Below, piece by piece: positions 26,839 to 36,133 of a stretch of 64,000 nt of DNA. Under the pieces are notes generated by a model. It was not told the origin of the DNA, did no database searches, and was given only the letters and a program-made list of their open reading frames with translations. Made by a program: the position numbers and the translations under genes. Source of the DNA: Bacteroidales bacterium. Its GTDB lineage: Bacteria > Bacteroidota > Bacteroidia > Bacteroidales > GCA-2748055. The stretch covers positions 62,001-126,000 of the forward strand of contig JAGLOO010000012.1 of NCBI GenBank assembly GCA_023138875.1. The letters are read 5' to 3'. How positions within the stretch are numbered: position 1 is the stretch's first letter; each line of letters starts with the position of its first letter.

Positions 26839-27852
26839 TTAATTTTGTTTTTTCAATCCTGCTGCCTGGTTGGCAGTGATGGCCACAAGGTTGATAATAT
26901 CGCTGACCGAACAACCCCGGGAAAGATCATTAATGGGAGCTGCCATTCCCTGAAGTACAGGTCCGATGGCTTCTGCTTTGGCCAGCCGTTGTACCAGTTT
27001 ATAAGCAGTATTACCCACATTCAGGTCGGGAAAAATAAGTACATTGGCATTCCCCTGGATTGGGCTGTCGGGCGCTTTGCTGTTTGCAATGGATTCGATC
27101 AGGGCGGTGTCTGCCTGCAGATCGCCGTCTATGATCAGGGAGGGATCCATCTTTTTTGCAATTTGGGTTGCATTGACAACCTTATCTACCATGGGATGAT
27201 TGGCACTTCCTTTCGTGGAGAAGCTTATCATGGCAATCCGGGGTTCAAATCCAAGGATTGAACGGGTGGTCTTTGCAGTGGCTACTGCGATTTCTGCCAG
27301 TTGTTTTTCGTCAGGGTCAGGATGGACCGCCCCGTCGGCGAACACAATGATCCCATCCTCGCCAAAGGAATGATCCTGAAGGATCATGATAAAAGCCCCC
27401 GAAACGATGCTGATCCCCGGCATGGTCTTGACGATCTGAAATGCCGGCCGGAGAACATCTACTGTGGCATTTCGTGCACCGGCCACTTCTCCGTCTGCAT
27501 CACCGGCCTTAATCATCAATGTACCCAGGTAGAGGGGATCTTCCACCAGACTGGCAGCTTCTGCCATGGTCATTCCATTCGGTTTTCTTACTTCATAAAG
27601 CAACTCTGTATATTCCTGTTTTTTAGGATGGTCCTTGGGATTAATAATGGTGGCTTTCCCCAGGTTTTTAAGACCGTACTGGTGTGCTTTTTTTTCGACT
27701 TCAGCAGGATCTGCGATCAGGTATAGATAGCAGAGTTTCTCCCTGATAATGGCATCCGCAGCCATGACCGTTCTCTGTTCATCTCCTTCAGGAAGCACTA
27801 TACGCTGGTAATTCATTCGGGCCTGTTGTCGTATTTTTTCAATTAAATTCAT
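26839..27852 (-). CDS. pta: Phosphate acetyltransferase (short form)
   Basis: 337 residues, the catalytic PTA_PTB domain only (no N-terminal DRTGG regulatory domain). Motifs: RIVLPEGDEQRTVMAADAI, GMTMAEAASLVEDPLYLGTLMIKAGDADGEVAGA, ISGAFIMILQDHSFGEDGIIVFADGAVHPDPD and ANVLIFPDLNVGNTAYKLVQRL. It interconverts acetyl-CoA and acetyl-phosphate for AckA. First gene of the pta-ackA-ptb-buk cluster. A TACCTTTA sequence on the minus strand about 40 bases upstream (near 27890-27897) is one mismatch from the -7 consensus. Confidence 0.95.
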   Translation of the reverse strand: MNLIEKIRQQARMNYQRIVLPEGDEQRTVMAADAIIREKLCYLYLIADPAEVEKKAHQYGLKNLGKATIINPKDHPKKQEYTELLYEVRKPNGMTMAEAASLVEDPLYLGTLMIKAGDADGEVAGARNATVDVLRPAFQIVKTMPGISIVSGAFIMILQDHSFGEDGIIVFADGAVHPDPDEKQLAEIAVATAKTTRSILGFEPRIAMISFSTKGSANHPMVDKVVNATQIAKKMDPSLIIDGDLQADTALIESIANSKAPDSPIQGNANVLIFPDLNVGNTAYKLVQRLAKAEAIGPVLQGMAAPINDLSRGCSVSDIINLVAITANQAAGLKKQN

Positions 27853-28002
27853 TGATTATCAGTGATTTGGTTTTATAAATAACAGAGAATAAAGGTAGTA
27901 AAAAACGTTTAGTCCGGTTATTACCGATGTAGTAATTTCTATATATTATAAAGCATCTTTTTCAATAAGTAGATGCGGTCATTATTCCTCTGGACTTTCT
28001 GC

Positions 28003-28010
28003 TATATTTG
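28003..28010 (+). promoter_or_regulatory. Bacteroidota -7 box for the FAD/Fe-S dehydrogenase
   Basis: TATATTTG matches TAnnTTTG and ends 25 bases before ATG 28036. An upstream in-frame ATG (27973) would place the box inside the gene, so 28036 is preferred. Confidence 0.6.
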
Positions 28011-28035
28011 TGAACCATTCTTAAAGTTGAGAAAT

Positions 28036-31014
28036 ATGTCAGAAACCATCACTGAGCAGAAGAGGAGTAAGAGGCGTGAGGCAGACCCTTTCAATGAACT
28101 TCGGGCCAGGCTGGACGGGGAAGTTTTCACGGACAATTTAAGGTTAATCATGTATTCAACGGATGCTTCTGATTATAAGGAGAAACCCCTGGCCGTTGTC
28201 TACCCGCGCCATGAGAATGATATCCGCGAACTGATCCGCTATGCCAGGGAGGAGAACGTTACCCTGATACCCAGGACGGCAGGAACTTCCCTTGCCGGCC
28301 AGGTGGTCGGTAAGGGGATTGTGGTGGATGTTTCCCGCCATATGACAGAGATACTGGAGATCAATGAAAAGGAGCGATGGGTAAGGGTACAGCCCGGGGT
28401 GGTACTGGATGAGCTAAATATTGGGCTGAAATCCACCGGACTCTTTTTCAGTCCGGAAACCTCCACATCCAACAGGAGTATGATCGGGGGTATGATTGGG
28501 AACAACAGTTGTGGCCTTCATTCTCTGGTGTATGGAGCCACCCGTGACCATACAATTTCCATCAGGGCCGTGCTGGGCGATGCATCTGTGGCCGAATTCG
28601 GACCATTGAATCGGGCTGAACTGCAACAAAAAATGGAGACGGAGGGCTTTGAAGGAAATATTTACAGGGAGCTCAATGAAATCCTGAGTGATCCTGATAA
28701 CCAGAAAGAAATTGAGGATCAATTTCCTGATCCACGGGTGGTCAGAAGAAACACAGGGTATGCCCTGGATGAACTACTGAACACTCCTCATTTTATTGGT
28801 GAAAAAGCTAAATATCCCGATTATAATCTTTGCCGGTTACTGTCGGGATCTGAGGGCACCCTGCTCTTTATGACCGAGGCAAAACTAAACCTGACTCCTG
28901 TTCCTCCGCCACATAAGGCGCTGGTTCCCGTCCATTTTAACTCGGTTATGGAGGCTATTAGAGGTAACCTGGCCGCCCTCAAACACAGTCCCACTGCAGT
29001 GGAACTTATGGACAAAACCATCCTTGACTGTACCAGGAAGAATATCACTCAAAGAAAAAACAGGTTTTTCCTGGAGGGTGATCCCGGAGCGGTATTGATA
29101 ATTGAATTTGTGGATGAGGATGAATCCGTATTGAAAGCGAGGATCGCATCCATGGAAAGCGATATGAGGCAGGAGGGACTTGGATACCATTTTCCGGTGT
29201 TAACAGGCAAGGATATTTCAAAAGTATGGGCCCTAAGAAAGGCAGGATTGGGAGTGCTTTCAAATATTCCTGGAGACGGCAGGCCCGTTTCTGTCGTCGA
29301 GGATACCAGTGTAAACGTAGAAGTGCTTGAAGACTACATCTCTGATTTCAATAAGATACTTGAAGGGTATGGGCTGGAGTGTGTATACCATGCTCATATT
29401 TCTGTGGGGGAGCTTCATCTGAGACCCATCCTGAACCTGAAGGATCCGGCGCATGTTCAGCTTTTCCACGACATTGCTCTGGAAACCGCCAAACTTGTGA
29501 AGAAATACAGGGGCTCCCTCAGTGGGGAGCACGGAGACGGCAGGCTTCGCGGGGAATTCATACAGTTGATGGTGGGAGACAAGAACTTCGAATTGATCCG
29601 GAAGGTCAAGCAGATCTTTGATCCCTTGGGTATATTCAACGCCGGTAAGATCATAGATACCCCGCCCATGAATACTTTCCTGCGGTTTGATCCGGGGCAG
29701 GTATCTCCTGATTTCAGGACCTATTTTGATTATTCCCGTGAGGGTGGATTCATGAAACTCATTGAGAAGTGCAATGGTTCCGGCGATTGCAGAAAGACGG
29801 AAATCACCGGTGGTACCATGTGTCCCAGCTACATGGCTTCCAGGGATGAATTCACCACTACCCGTGCCCGCGCCAATGTTTTGCGTGAACTACTCTCCAA
29901 ACCGGATCAGAAAAAACCCTTCGATCAGCCTGAGATCTATGAAGTCCTTGATCTCTGTCTTTCATGCAAGGCCTGCAAGTCAGAATGTCCCTCCAGTATA
30001 GACATGGCCAAACTAAAGGCTGAATTTATGCAGCACTGGTACGAACACCATCCGGTACCTGTCCGTACAAGACTAATTGCCAATATATCAAAGATAAACC
30101 GGCTGGGGATGCTGGCACCATGGTTATTCAATGCAGTGGTTAGTACCAGGATCACCGCACGCATCCTGAAGAGAATACTTGGTTTTGCTCTGGACAGAAG
30201 CATTCCCATTCTTGGCAAAACCACATTGCGCAGATGGGCCAGCCGTCACCTTCAAGCCCTCAATGAAAGTCTCCCGGCAGATTCTCCTGAGATCTATCTC
30301 TATGTTGATGAATTCACCAATTATAACGATACCGAACTGGGAGTCACAGCCATAAGATTACTGAACCGTCTTGGAGTCAGGGTGTTGATCGTTAAACATC
30401 CAATAAGCGCCCGGACCTATATTTCCAAAGGGCTGCTCAAGAAGGCTCAGCATCTGGCCCGCAGAAATGTATCCATGCTGGGTGGATTGGTTTCAGAATC
30501 CAGGCCATTGGTGGGAATTGAACCTTCGGCCATCCTGGGATTCAGGGATGAGTTTCCTGAACTGGTGGGACCGGAACTTGCATCACAGGCAAAAGCATTG
30601 TCTGCTCACTGTTTTACCATTGATGAGTACCTGGCGAGCGCTTTTGAAGCAGGCAGATTTGACCAATCCATATTCAGCAAAGAAGCTGTTGAACTGAAAT
30701 TACATGGACACTGTCAGCAAAAGGCCATAGCCAGTACAGCACCCAGCCTGAAACTACTATCGATTCCGGAGAATTACAATGTAGTGGAAATTCCGTCTGG
30801 TTGTTGCGGTATGGCCGGTTCATTTGGGTATGAAAAGGAACATTATGACCTGTCGATGAAAGTGGGAGAACTGGTTCTGTTTCCTGCAGTAAGGGAGGCT
30901 TCCCAGGGGACTTTGATCGTTGCACCGGGAACCAGCTGCAGGCACCAGATCCACGATGGCACCGGCAGCAGGGCACAGCATCCCGTGGAAGTTTTATATA
31001 ATGCACTTGTATAG
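28036..31014 (+). CDS. FAD- and Fe-S-binding 2-hydroxyacid dehydrogenase (D-lactate/glycolate/D-2-hydroxyglutarate type)
   Basis: 992 residues, a fusion of the GlcD-like and GlpC/GlcF-like parts of the enzyme (like E. coli YdiJ). FAD-binding type-4 domain at about 45-240 (VYPRHENDIRELI, RTAGTSLAGQVVG, SGEHGDGRLRGEF later), FAD-oxidase C-terminal domain to about 560, then two cysteine clusters (NGSGDCRKTEITGGTMCP; CLSCKACKSECPSSID) for [4Fe-4S] centres, and CCG-type motifs near the C-terminus (GHCQQKAI, GCCGMAGSFGYE). It would oxidise a D-2-hydroxyacid and pass electrons to quinone or another carrier. Substrate cannot be told from sequence. The dicarboxylate symporter follows 22 bases downstream, pointing to organic-acid use. 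Confidence 0.9.
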   Translation: MSETITEQKRSKRREADPFNELRARLDGEVFTDNLRLIMYSTDASDYKEKPLAVVYPRHENDIRELIRYAREENVTLIPRTAGTSLAGQVVGKGIVVDVSRHMTEILEINEKERWVRVQPGVVLDELNIGLKSTGLFFSPETSTSNRSMIGGMIGNNSCGLHSLVYGATRDHTISIRAVLGDASVAEFGPLNRAELQQKMETEGFEGNIYRELNEILSDPDNQKEIEDQFPDPRVVRRNTGYALDELLNTPHFIGEKAKYPDYNLCRLLSGSEGTLLFMTEAKLNLTPVPPPHKALVPVHFNSVMEAIRGNLAALKHSPTAVELMDKTILDCTRKNITQRKNRFFLEGDPGAVLIIEFVDEDESVLKARIASMESDMRQEGLGYHFPVLTGKDISKVWALRKAGLGVLSNIPGDGRPVSVVEDTSVNVEVLEDYISDFNKILEGYGLECVYHAHISVGELHLRPILNLKDPAHVQLFHDIALETAKLVKKYRGSLSGEHGDGRLRGEFIQLMVGDKNFELIRKVKQIFDPLGIFNAGKIIDTPPMNTFLRFDPGQVSPDFRTYFDYSREGGFMKLIEKCNGSGDCRKTEITGGTMCPSYMASRDEFTTTRARANVLRELLSKPDQKKPFDQPEIYEVLDLCLSCKACKSECPSSIDMAKLKAEFMQHWYEHHPVPVRTRLIANISKINRLGMLAPWLFNAVVSTRITARILKRILGFALDRSIPILGKTTLRRWASRHLQALNESLPADSPEIYLYVDEFTNYNDTELGVTAIRLLNRLGVRVLIVKHPISARTYISKGLLKKAQHLARRNVSMLGGLVSESRPLVGIEPSAILGFRDEFPELVGPELASQAKALSAHCFTIDEYLASAFEAGRFDQSIFSKEAVELKLHGHCQQKAIASTAPSLKLLSIPENYNVVEIPSGCCGMAGSFGYEKEHYDLSMKVGELVLFPAVREASQGTLIVAPGTSCRHQIHDGTGSRAQHPVEVLYNALV

Positions 31015-31036
31015 AAATACTAAATTGATAATCCCT

Positions 31037-32326
31037 ATGTTAAAAAGACTACCACTCTGGGCAAAGATTTTCATTGGAATGGGACTTGGTATCCTTTGGG
31101 GATTTATCTCTGTATGGACCGGATGGGAAGATTTTACAACAGACTGGGTGAAGCCCTGGGGAACCATTTTCCTGAAGCTGCTGAAGATGATTGCTGTCCC
31201 TCTGATCTTTGTTTCCCTTGTAAAGGGGATATCAAGTCTAACCGATATTACCAAACTCTCAAGGATCGGATATAAAACCATCGTCATATATTTAATAACC
31301 ACGGTTTTTGCCACAACGGTAGGATTGGCATTTGTAAATATATTGAAACCGGGCGATGTGTTTCCCGATGACAAGCAAGAGCAGTACAGGCAGAAATTCA
31401 GCGGACAGATTGAGCTCCGCCAGGAGTCGGCCCGTGAGATTGAAAAGCGGTCACCACTGCAATTCTTTGAGGATATGGTTCCTGATAACATCTTCCTGTC
31501 TGCAGGTGATAACTCCAAAATGCTTCAGATCATCTTTTTTGCCATCCTCTTCAGTATTTCCCTGGTCCTTATACCAGGAGAGAAGACAAAGGTTATTAAG
31601 GATTTCTTTGATGGACTTAATGATATCATACTCAAGATCGTAGACATAATCATGCGGTTTGCCCCCATTGGAGTATTCGCACTGATGGCTGCGCTTGTAG
31701 TGGATTATTCGGGCGATATAGACATATTCACGGCCCTGGGCATGTATATGATCACGGTAACCATAGGATTGTTGCTGTTGATTGTAGGGTTCTATCCGTT
31801 GCTGATAAGGATCTTTGCGCGCATTCGAATCTCTGATTTTCTTAAAGGGATCCTGCCGGCTCAGCTGGTTGCCTTTTCCACAAGTTCAAGTGCAGCAACC
31901 CTGCCTGTTACCCTGAAGCAGGTAATCAACGAACTTAAGGTATCCAAACCTATTGCTAACTTTGTTTTGCCGGTAGGGGTGACCATCAATATGGACGGGA
32001 CCAGCTGCTACCAGGCCATTGCGGCCGTTTTCATTGCCCAGGTTTTCGGGATCGACCTTACCCTCATCCAGCAGCTGACCATCGTGCTTACAGCCACACT
32101 TGCCTCCATCGGTACTCCCGGTATACCCGGTGGCAGTATTGTAATGCTGATCATTGTCCTGAATTCGGTCGGTCTTCCGGTGGAAGGTCTGGCCCTGATC
32201 CTTGGCGTGGACCGGCCGCTCGATATGTTGCGAACAGTTGTCAACATCACAGGCGACTCTACTGTTTCGTCCATTGTAGCTCGTTCAGAAGGTGAATTGG
32301 GTTACAAGAACAACAATAACAGCTGA
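31037..32326 (+). CDS. Dicarboxylate/amino acid:cation symporter (DAACS/GltP-DctA family)
   Basis: 429 residues from ATG 31037; an ATG at 31001 would overlap the dehydrogenase and is less likely. Typical GltPh-like layout with eight helices and two re-entrant loops. Key motifs are present: LLKMIAVPLIFVSLVKGISSLTD, the serine-rich HP1 loop AFSTSSSAATLPVTL, NFVLPVGVTINMDGTSCYQ (NMDGT motif), GTPGIPGGSIVML (HP2) and VDRPLDMLRTVVNITGDSTVSSIVA with the aspartates/asparagine that bind substrate carboxylate and Na+. It imports glutamate, aspartate or C4-dicarboxylates with Na+ or H+. Likely co-transcribed with the upstream hydroxyacid dehydrogenase. Confidence 0.93.
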   Translation: MLKRLPLWAKIFIGMGLGILWGFISVWTGWEDFTTDWVKPWGTIFLKLLKMIAVPLIFVSLVKGISSLTDITKLSRIGYKTIVIYLITTVFATTVGLAFVNILKPGDVFPDDKQEQYRQKFSGQIELRQESAREIEKRSPLQFFEDMVPDNIFLSAGDNSKMLQIIFFAILFSISLVLIPGEKTKVIKDFFDGLNDIILKIVDIIMRFAPIGVFALMAALVVDYSGDIDIFTALGMYMITVTIGLLLLIVGFYPLLIRIFARIRISDFLKGILPAQLVAFSTSSSAATLPVTLKQVINELKVSKPIANFVLPVGVTINMDGTSCYQAIAAVFIAQVFGIDLTLIQQLTIVLTATLASIGTPGIPGGSIVMLIIVLNSVGLPVEGLALILGVDRPLDMLRTVVNITGDSTVSSIVARSEGELGYKNNNNS

Positions 32327-32565
32327 TTTTCGCTGGTTCAAATTCGTCAGCCAATCTCTATCATTGTATATAAATCCCTGTTATTTAACAAGTAGCCGGT
32401 ATAATAAACTTGCGACAACCTGTTTAGAATACCGTATTTGAACGTGGATGTCCGGTTATGCAGGTGATTTGGAAGCCTGAAGAGCCATTCAGGCAGGTAG
32501 GGCAGGGAAGGGAAGGAGCATTAAGACTAAAGTATACAGTCTACAGAAAAGAGCATCTCTAAAAT

Positions 32566-33154
32566 TTACAAATGTCACACAAAGTATTTTGTTTACAATT
32601 GTAATCAAGGCGATAGTGGTATAATAATTCACAATAATGTACAGAATAGCATGATTTCTCGTGTTACAAATGTCAACACAATACGAGTCACTTTCAAATT
32701 GAAATTATTGAGAGATAAATGACTGAAACCCAGTCTATAATATCATTTATCTTAATCATAGAGCCTCTATATTTCCTTATTATCACTGGGAAACAGCTGT
32801 TAAACTGTAAGATTGGGAGTTTAGTAAGTTAAATTCCAGGTGTTTAAGGATATTATCTAATCTATTTATTCAAAATAGCAACAAATGCTTGAAAATCCCG
32901 GGTAAAACAGTGGATACAGACCTGTTTCCCTGGACTACAGCAGTCCAAAATAGCAGGTATTGCAGTAATTACAGGCTATTCAGCAATTATAATTGAAATG
33001 TATTATAAATAATATAAATGCATCTTGATCCAGACTATATGTAGCTGTTATGATACAGTCAAAAATAAGCATTTTTCATTATTTCGAATGTGTATTCACA
33101 AATGTCAACAAACGTTGGTTACATATGACAACAGTATATTAGTTACATTTGTAA
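32566..33154 (+). promoter_or_regulatory. Six TTAC-N4-GTMA operator-like boxes upstream of XRE regulator
   Basis: Boxes: TTACAAATGTCA 32566-32577, TTACAATTGTAA 32593-32604 (perfect palindrome), TTACAAATGTCA 32664-32675, TCACAAATGTCA 33096-33107, TTACATATGACA 33119-33130, TTACATTTGTAA 33143-33154. Four are followed by ACA. They form two clusters, and the last overlaps the -7 box of the regulator gene, the arrangement expected for autorepression. Binding by the downstream XRE protein is inferred. Confidence 0.55.
33144..33151 (+). promoter_or_regulatory. -7 box of XRE regulator, embedded in an operator box
   Basis: TACATTTG fits TAnnTTTG, ends 18 bases before the ATG at 33170, and lies inside the sixth TTAC-N4-GTMA box. 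Confidence 0.5.
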
Positions 33155-33169
33155 ATAAAGAAACTGATC

Positions 33170-33628
33170 ATGAAAGACCGTCTTGTACAGTTATTGGATA
33201 TTGAGAAGCTGAGTCCTTCAAAATTTGCCGACATCATTGGTGTGCAAAGAAGCAGCATCTCGCATGTCCTGTCGGGTAGGAACAAACCCAGCTTTGACTT
33301 TCTGCAGAAGACTTTGAAGGCTTTCCCGGGGTTAAATGCTGACTGGCTTATTCAGGGTGAAGGGACAATGTATGAACATATGGGAAGAGAGACGCCAGGA
33401 ACCCTGTTTGATGTTCCTGAAGGCCCTCATGAAATACCGGTTCCTGACGATATACAGAAACAATCTAAAGAAATTGATCAAATAGAGGATCCTGAGCTGG
33501 ATACAAAGGATCTAATCCAGGCTGATGATACCGTGGTATCTCCACAGAATGATCTGAAGAGGAAAATTGTTCAGGTGATGGTGTTTTACGATAATGATAC
33601 ATTCAGGTCCTATGGACCTTCACAATAG
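33170..33628 (+). CDS. XRE-family HTH transcriptional regulator
   Basis: 152 residues. N-terminal lambda-repressor-like HTH (residues ~1-65): LSPSKFADIIGVQRSSISHVLSGRNKPSFDFLQKTLKAFPGLNADWLIQGEG, a pattern common in Bacteroidota Xre proteins. A variable acidic linker follows, then a short conserved C-terminal strand motif (KRKIVQVMVFYDNDTFRSYGP) also seen in this subgroup. No peptidase or metabolite domain. Six operator-like repeats lie upstream, suggesting autoregulation. pyrD starts 31 bases after the stop with its own promoter inside the intervening sequence. Confidence 0.88.
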   Translation: MKDRLVQLLDIEKLSPSKFADIIGVQRSSISHVLSGRNKPSFDFLQKTLKAFPGLNADWLIQGEGTMYEHMGRETPGTLFDVPEGPHEIPVPDDIQKQSKEIDQIEDPELDTKDLIQADDTVVSPQNDLKRKIVQVMVFYDNDTFRSYGPSQ

Positions 33629-33637
33629 AAATCTGTG

Positions 33638-33645
33638 TATCTTTG
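33638..33645 (+). promoter_or_regulatory. Bacteroidota -7 box for pyrD
   Basis: TATCTTTG is a perfect TAnnTTTG match, 14 bases before ATG 33660. It rules out the upstream in-frame start at 33594 as the main start. Confidence 0.6.
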
Positions 33646-33659
33646 CAGCCAAAAATTGG

Positions 33660-34721
33660 ATGTATCGTTTTCTTATCAAGCCCATCTTATTCCTGCTACC
33701 TCCTGAAACCATTCACCGGATCCTTGTAACATTTCTTCGTCTCTTTTTCAGAATCCCCGGCGTTTACTGGTTGTTTCGTAGTTTCTACCATGTGGAAAGC
33801 AAATTGCTTGAAACCGGGTTCCTGGGTATGAGCTTCAGTAATCCTGTGGGTCTGGCTGCGGGTTTTGATAAGAATGCTGAGGTATATGGAGAATTTCATG
33901 CTTTTGGTTTTTCTTTTATCGAAATAGGAACGGTCACCCCCCTGGGACAATCAGGAAATGTGCGTCCACGCAGTTTTCGTATCCCAAAGGACAGGGGACT
34001 TATCAACAGAATGGGCTTCAATAATCACGGTGCAGAGGCAGCAGCACGGAAATTGAGCCGTAGAAGGCCCAAAGGACTCATTTTAGGCGGAAACCTTGGG
34101 AAGAACACCCAAACCCCTAATGAAGCTGCCGTGGACGATTATGAAGCTGTTTTCAGGACCATTTACGAGGGTGTCGATTATTTTGTAGTAAACGTCAGCT
34201 GTCCAAATATCACCGATCTGCATAAACTCCAGGACCAGGAATCACTTGAATCTATTCTGGGCAGGATACTTGAGGTACGGAAGGAAATGGTAATCAGTAA
34301 ACCTGTATTGCTGAAGATATCTCCGGATCTGAATGAAAAGCAACTGGATGAAACACTGGACATTGTCTTAAAATTGCAACTGGACGGGATCGTGGCCACC
34401 AACACTACCATTACACGGGATGGCCTGAAGACATCTCAGAAAAAGATTGAAGCCATTGGAAAAGGGGGCATGAGTGGAGGACCTATCACGGCCCGAAGCC
34501 TGGAGATAGTCAGGTACATCAATGAGAAAACAGATGGGAAGCTGCCCATTATTGCAGTGGGAGGGATCATGGATGTACAGGATGCCCTGAATATGTTCGA
34601 AGCCGGTGCAACACTTATACAGTTATATACAGGCTTTATTTACGAAGGGCCTGGACTGGTAAGACGGATCAACAGAGAGCTTCTTAAAAAACGCAGAGTG
34701 GAAAGACAAAAAGCGAACTAG
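33660..34721 (+). CDS. pyrD: Dihydroorotate dehydrogenase, class-2-like (quinone) with Cys at the catalytic-base position
   Basis: 353 residues from ATG 33660. Class-2 features: N-terminal hydrophobic/amphipathic extension (YRFLIKPILFLLPPETIHRIL, residues 1-45) for membrane association, NPVGLAAGFDKNAE, IEIGTVTPLGQSGNVRPRSFR, NRMGFNNHGAE, LKISPDLNEKQL, IVATNTTI and IIAVGGIMDVQDAL for FMN binding. The reaction is the fourth step of UMP synthesis. The active-site loop reads NVSCPN with Cys181 where E. coli class-2 enzyme has the catalytic serine and class-1 enzymes have cysteine. Convergent with the S41 peptidase; their stop codons overlap by four bases (CTAG at 34718-34721). Confidence 0.93.
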   Translation: MYRFLIKPILFLLPPETIHRILVTFLRLFFRIPGVYWLFRSFYHVESKLLETGFLGMSFSNPVGLAAGFDKNAEVYGEFHAFGFSFIEIGTVTPLGQSGNVRPRSFRIPKDRGLINRMGFNNHGAEAAARKLSRRRPKGLILGGNLGKNTQTPNEAAVDDYEAVFRTIYEGVDYFVVNVSCPNITDLHKLQDQESLESILGRILEVRKEMVISKPVLLKISPDLNEKQLDETLDIVLKLQLDGIVATNTTITRDGLKTSQKKIEAIGKGGMSGGPITARSLEIVRYINEKTDGKLPIIAVGGIMDVQDALNMFEAGATLIQLYTGFIYEGPGLVRRINRELLKKRRVERQKAN

Positions 34722-36133
34722 TATAATTCCCGTCTGCCTGGCTTTTCCGGCCACTTTATCATACGCTCCACGGTGGGTTTTCTTGGGACAGGCATGGCGA
34801 TAAATCCGGTTTCAACTGGAACAGATTTCTTCATGTCAGGTACCACACCGGTGATCTGCTCCAGGGCTGTAGCGAGGAACGGATCGCTTAAACTGCCAAA
34901 TGGTTTTGCAGCGAGCAGGTTCTCTTCCATAGGGAAATCAGGAGGGAGACCTTTGATGAAATCCGTATAGCCATCAGCATTTGAAAACTTTAAGACAATG
35001 GGCTGCATGGCCCAATTATGTCTTTTGGGATCTGCCCAATCATCAATGGTTATGGACCCGTAGCATTTTCCGTAGGTTGTGTCGCCAATCTGAACCACAT
35101 CAGTATACGGATACAATCCGGTGATCAGGGACTCGCTGGCAGATGCCGTAATATCTGTGGTCAGGAAATAAACCTTTGAGAGGTTCAGGTTAAATTCACT
35201 ATCGGGCAATTTGATGACAAGCTGTTCTGAATCAATACCATCGGGCTTACCATCTTCATCCAGGTCATATTCAGTCCAGAAATCATTGTAATAGTCATTC
35301 CAAACCATGCGGACATATGTTTCCCTGTTGTTCATGGCAGAGGATGGTGCAAGTGTACTGGCCATATATGCCGACAGATCCAGGCTGCCACCCCTGTTAT
35401 AGCGAAGATCGACAACCACATCAGAAACACCTGCTGACCTGAATTCTTCAAACACAGTATTCAATTCATGATACCATTCATTGCTCTGTCCATCCGTGAA
35501 TTGTGTATAAACGAAGTAGCCGATTTTTTTGCCTTCATACAGGATGACTTCCCGGTATATCACAGGATTCTGGTTCAATTGAACGGCAGTCAGAGTAATC
35601 TTTCTTCCATTAGGCACCACTCCGGAACCATCCCAGTCAGCGAATTCCAGGGTCGCTGTTGTCTGGTTGTAAAGTTGATAATAGTTATCAGGTGTTAGTG
35701 TTTGTCCATCGATCGCATAAATAATGTTGCCCCTCTTTATCCCCGAGTCGGCTGCAGGAGATTTGGGCGTAACAAATTCTATGATACTGATTACCTGCGT
35801 TTCGCTGATCATACCAGGGCGTGCCGATGCACCTGTTGTAAGCTCCACGCCGTCGAACATGGCAATCAGCTCTTCATAATCATCAACAATCCATGAATTG
35901 CGGTCTTCCGTATACAAAAGCTTATAGAAGAATGCTTCAGGATCAGGCTGTATATCAGGATCCAGATCGGGAATGTGCTTTTCCCAGAGGTAAACATCAT
36001 TCATGCCATCCCATATCCAGTTGTTCAATATCCTGATCTCTTCAGGCTGGACGTGGTCAGGTTCCCTCTGGCAGGAGAAGATGAACATTAATATCCCAAT
36101 AGATAAAAATAGTAACGCCTTATATCTAACCAT
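34718..36133 (-). CDS. S41-family C-terminal processing-type peptidase, lipoprotein
   Basis: 471 residues. Lipoprotein signal with lipobox IFSC (Cys near 21). Order: N-terminal helical region, a PDZ-like domain (VTPKSPAADSGIKRGNIIYAIDGQTL, near 120-180), then the tail-specific protease core: VVVDLRYNRGGSLDLSAYMAS, nucleophile Ser in TDITASASESLITGL, and the general-base Lys in GDTTYGKCYGS. Homologues are periplasmic, anchored in the outer or inner membrane, with unknown substrates; they are common in Bacteroidota. An EF-hand-like DLDEDGKPDGID insertion lies between strands. Confidence 0.88.
   Translation of the reverse strand: MVRYKALLFLSIGILMFIFSCQREPDHVQPEEIRILNNWIWDGMNDVYLWEKHIPDLDPDIQPDPEAFFYKLLYTEDRNSWIVDDYEELIAMFDGVELTTGASARPGMISETQVISIIEFVTPKSPAADSGIKRGNIIYAIDGQTLTPDNYYQLYNQTTATLEFADWDGSGVVPNGRKITLTAVQLNQNPVIYREVILYEGKKIGYFVYTQFTDGQSNEWYHELNTVFEEFRSAGVSDVVVDLRYNRGGSLDLSAYMASTLAPSSAMNNRETYVRMVWNDYYNDFWTEYDLDEDGKPDGIDSEQLVIKLPDSEFNLNLSKVYFLTTDITASASESLITGLYPYTDVVQIGDTTYGKCYGSITIDDWADPKRHNWAMQPIVLKFSNADGYTDFIKGLPPDFPMEENLLAAKPFGSLSDPFLATALEQITGVVPDMKKSVPVETGFIAMPVPRKPTVERMIKWPEKPGRRELY

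Larger units (their letters stand above)
32327..33169. other. 843-base intergenic region with operator-like boxes and hairpins
   Basis: No convincing coding region on either strand. It is AT-rich. It holds six TTAC-N4-GTMA boxes (annotated separately), a small hairpin GCCTGAA/TTCAGGC (32475-32494) without a T-run, and a nested stem-loop at 32920-32958 (outer ACCTG/CAGGT, inner TGGACT/AGTCCA). The right end contains the promoter of the XRE regulator. Confidence 0.6.
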
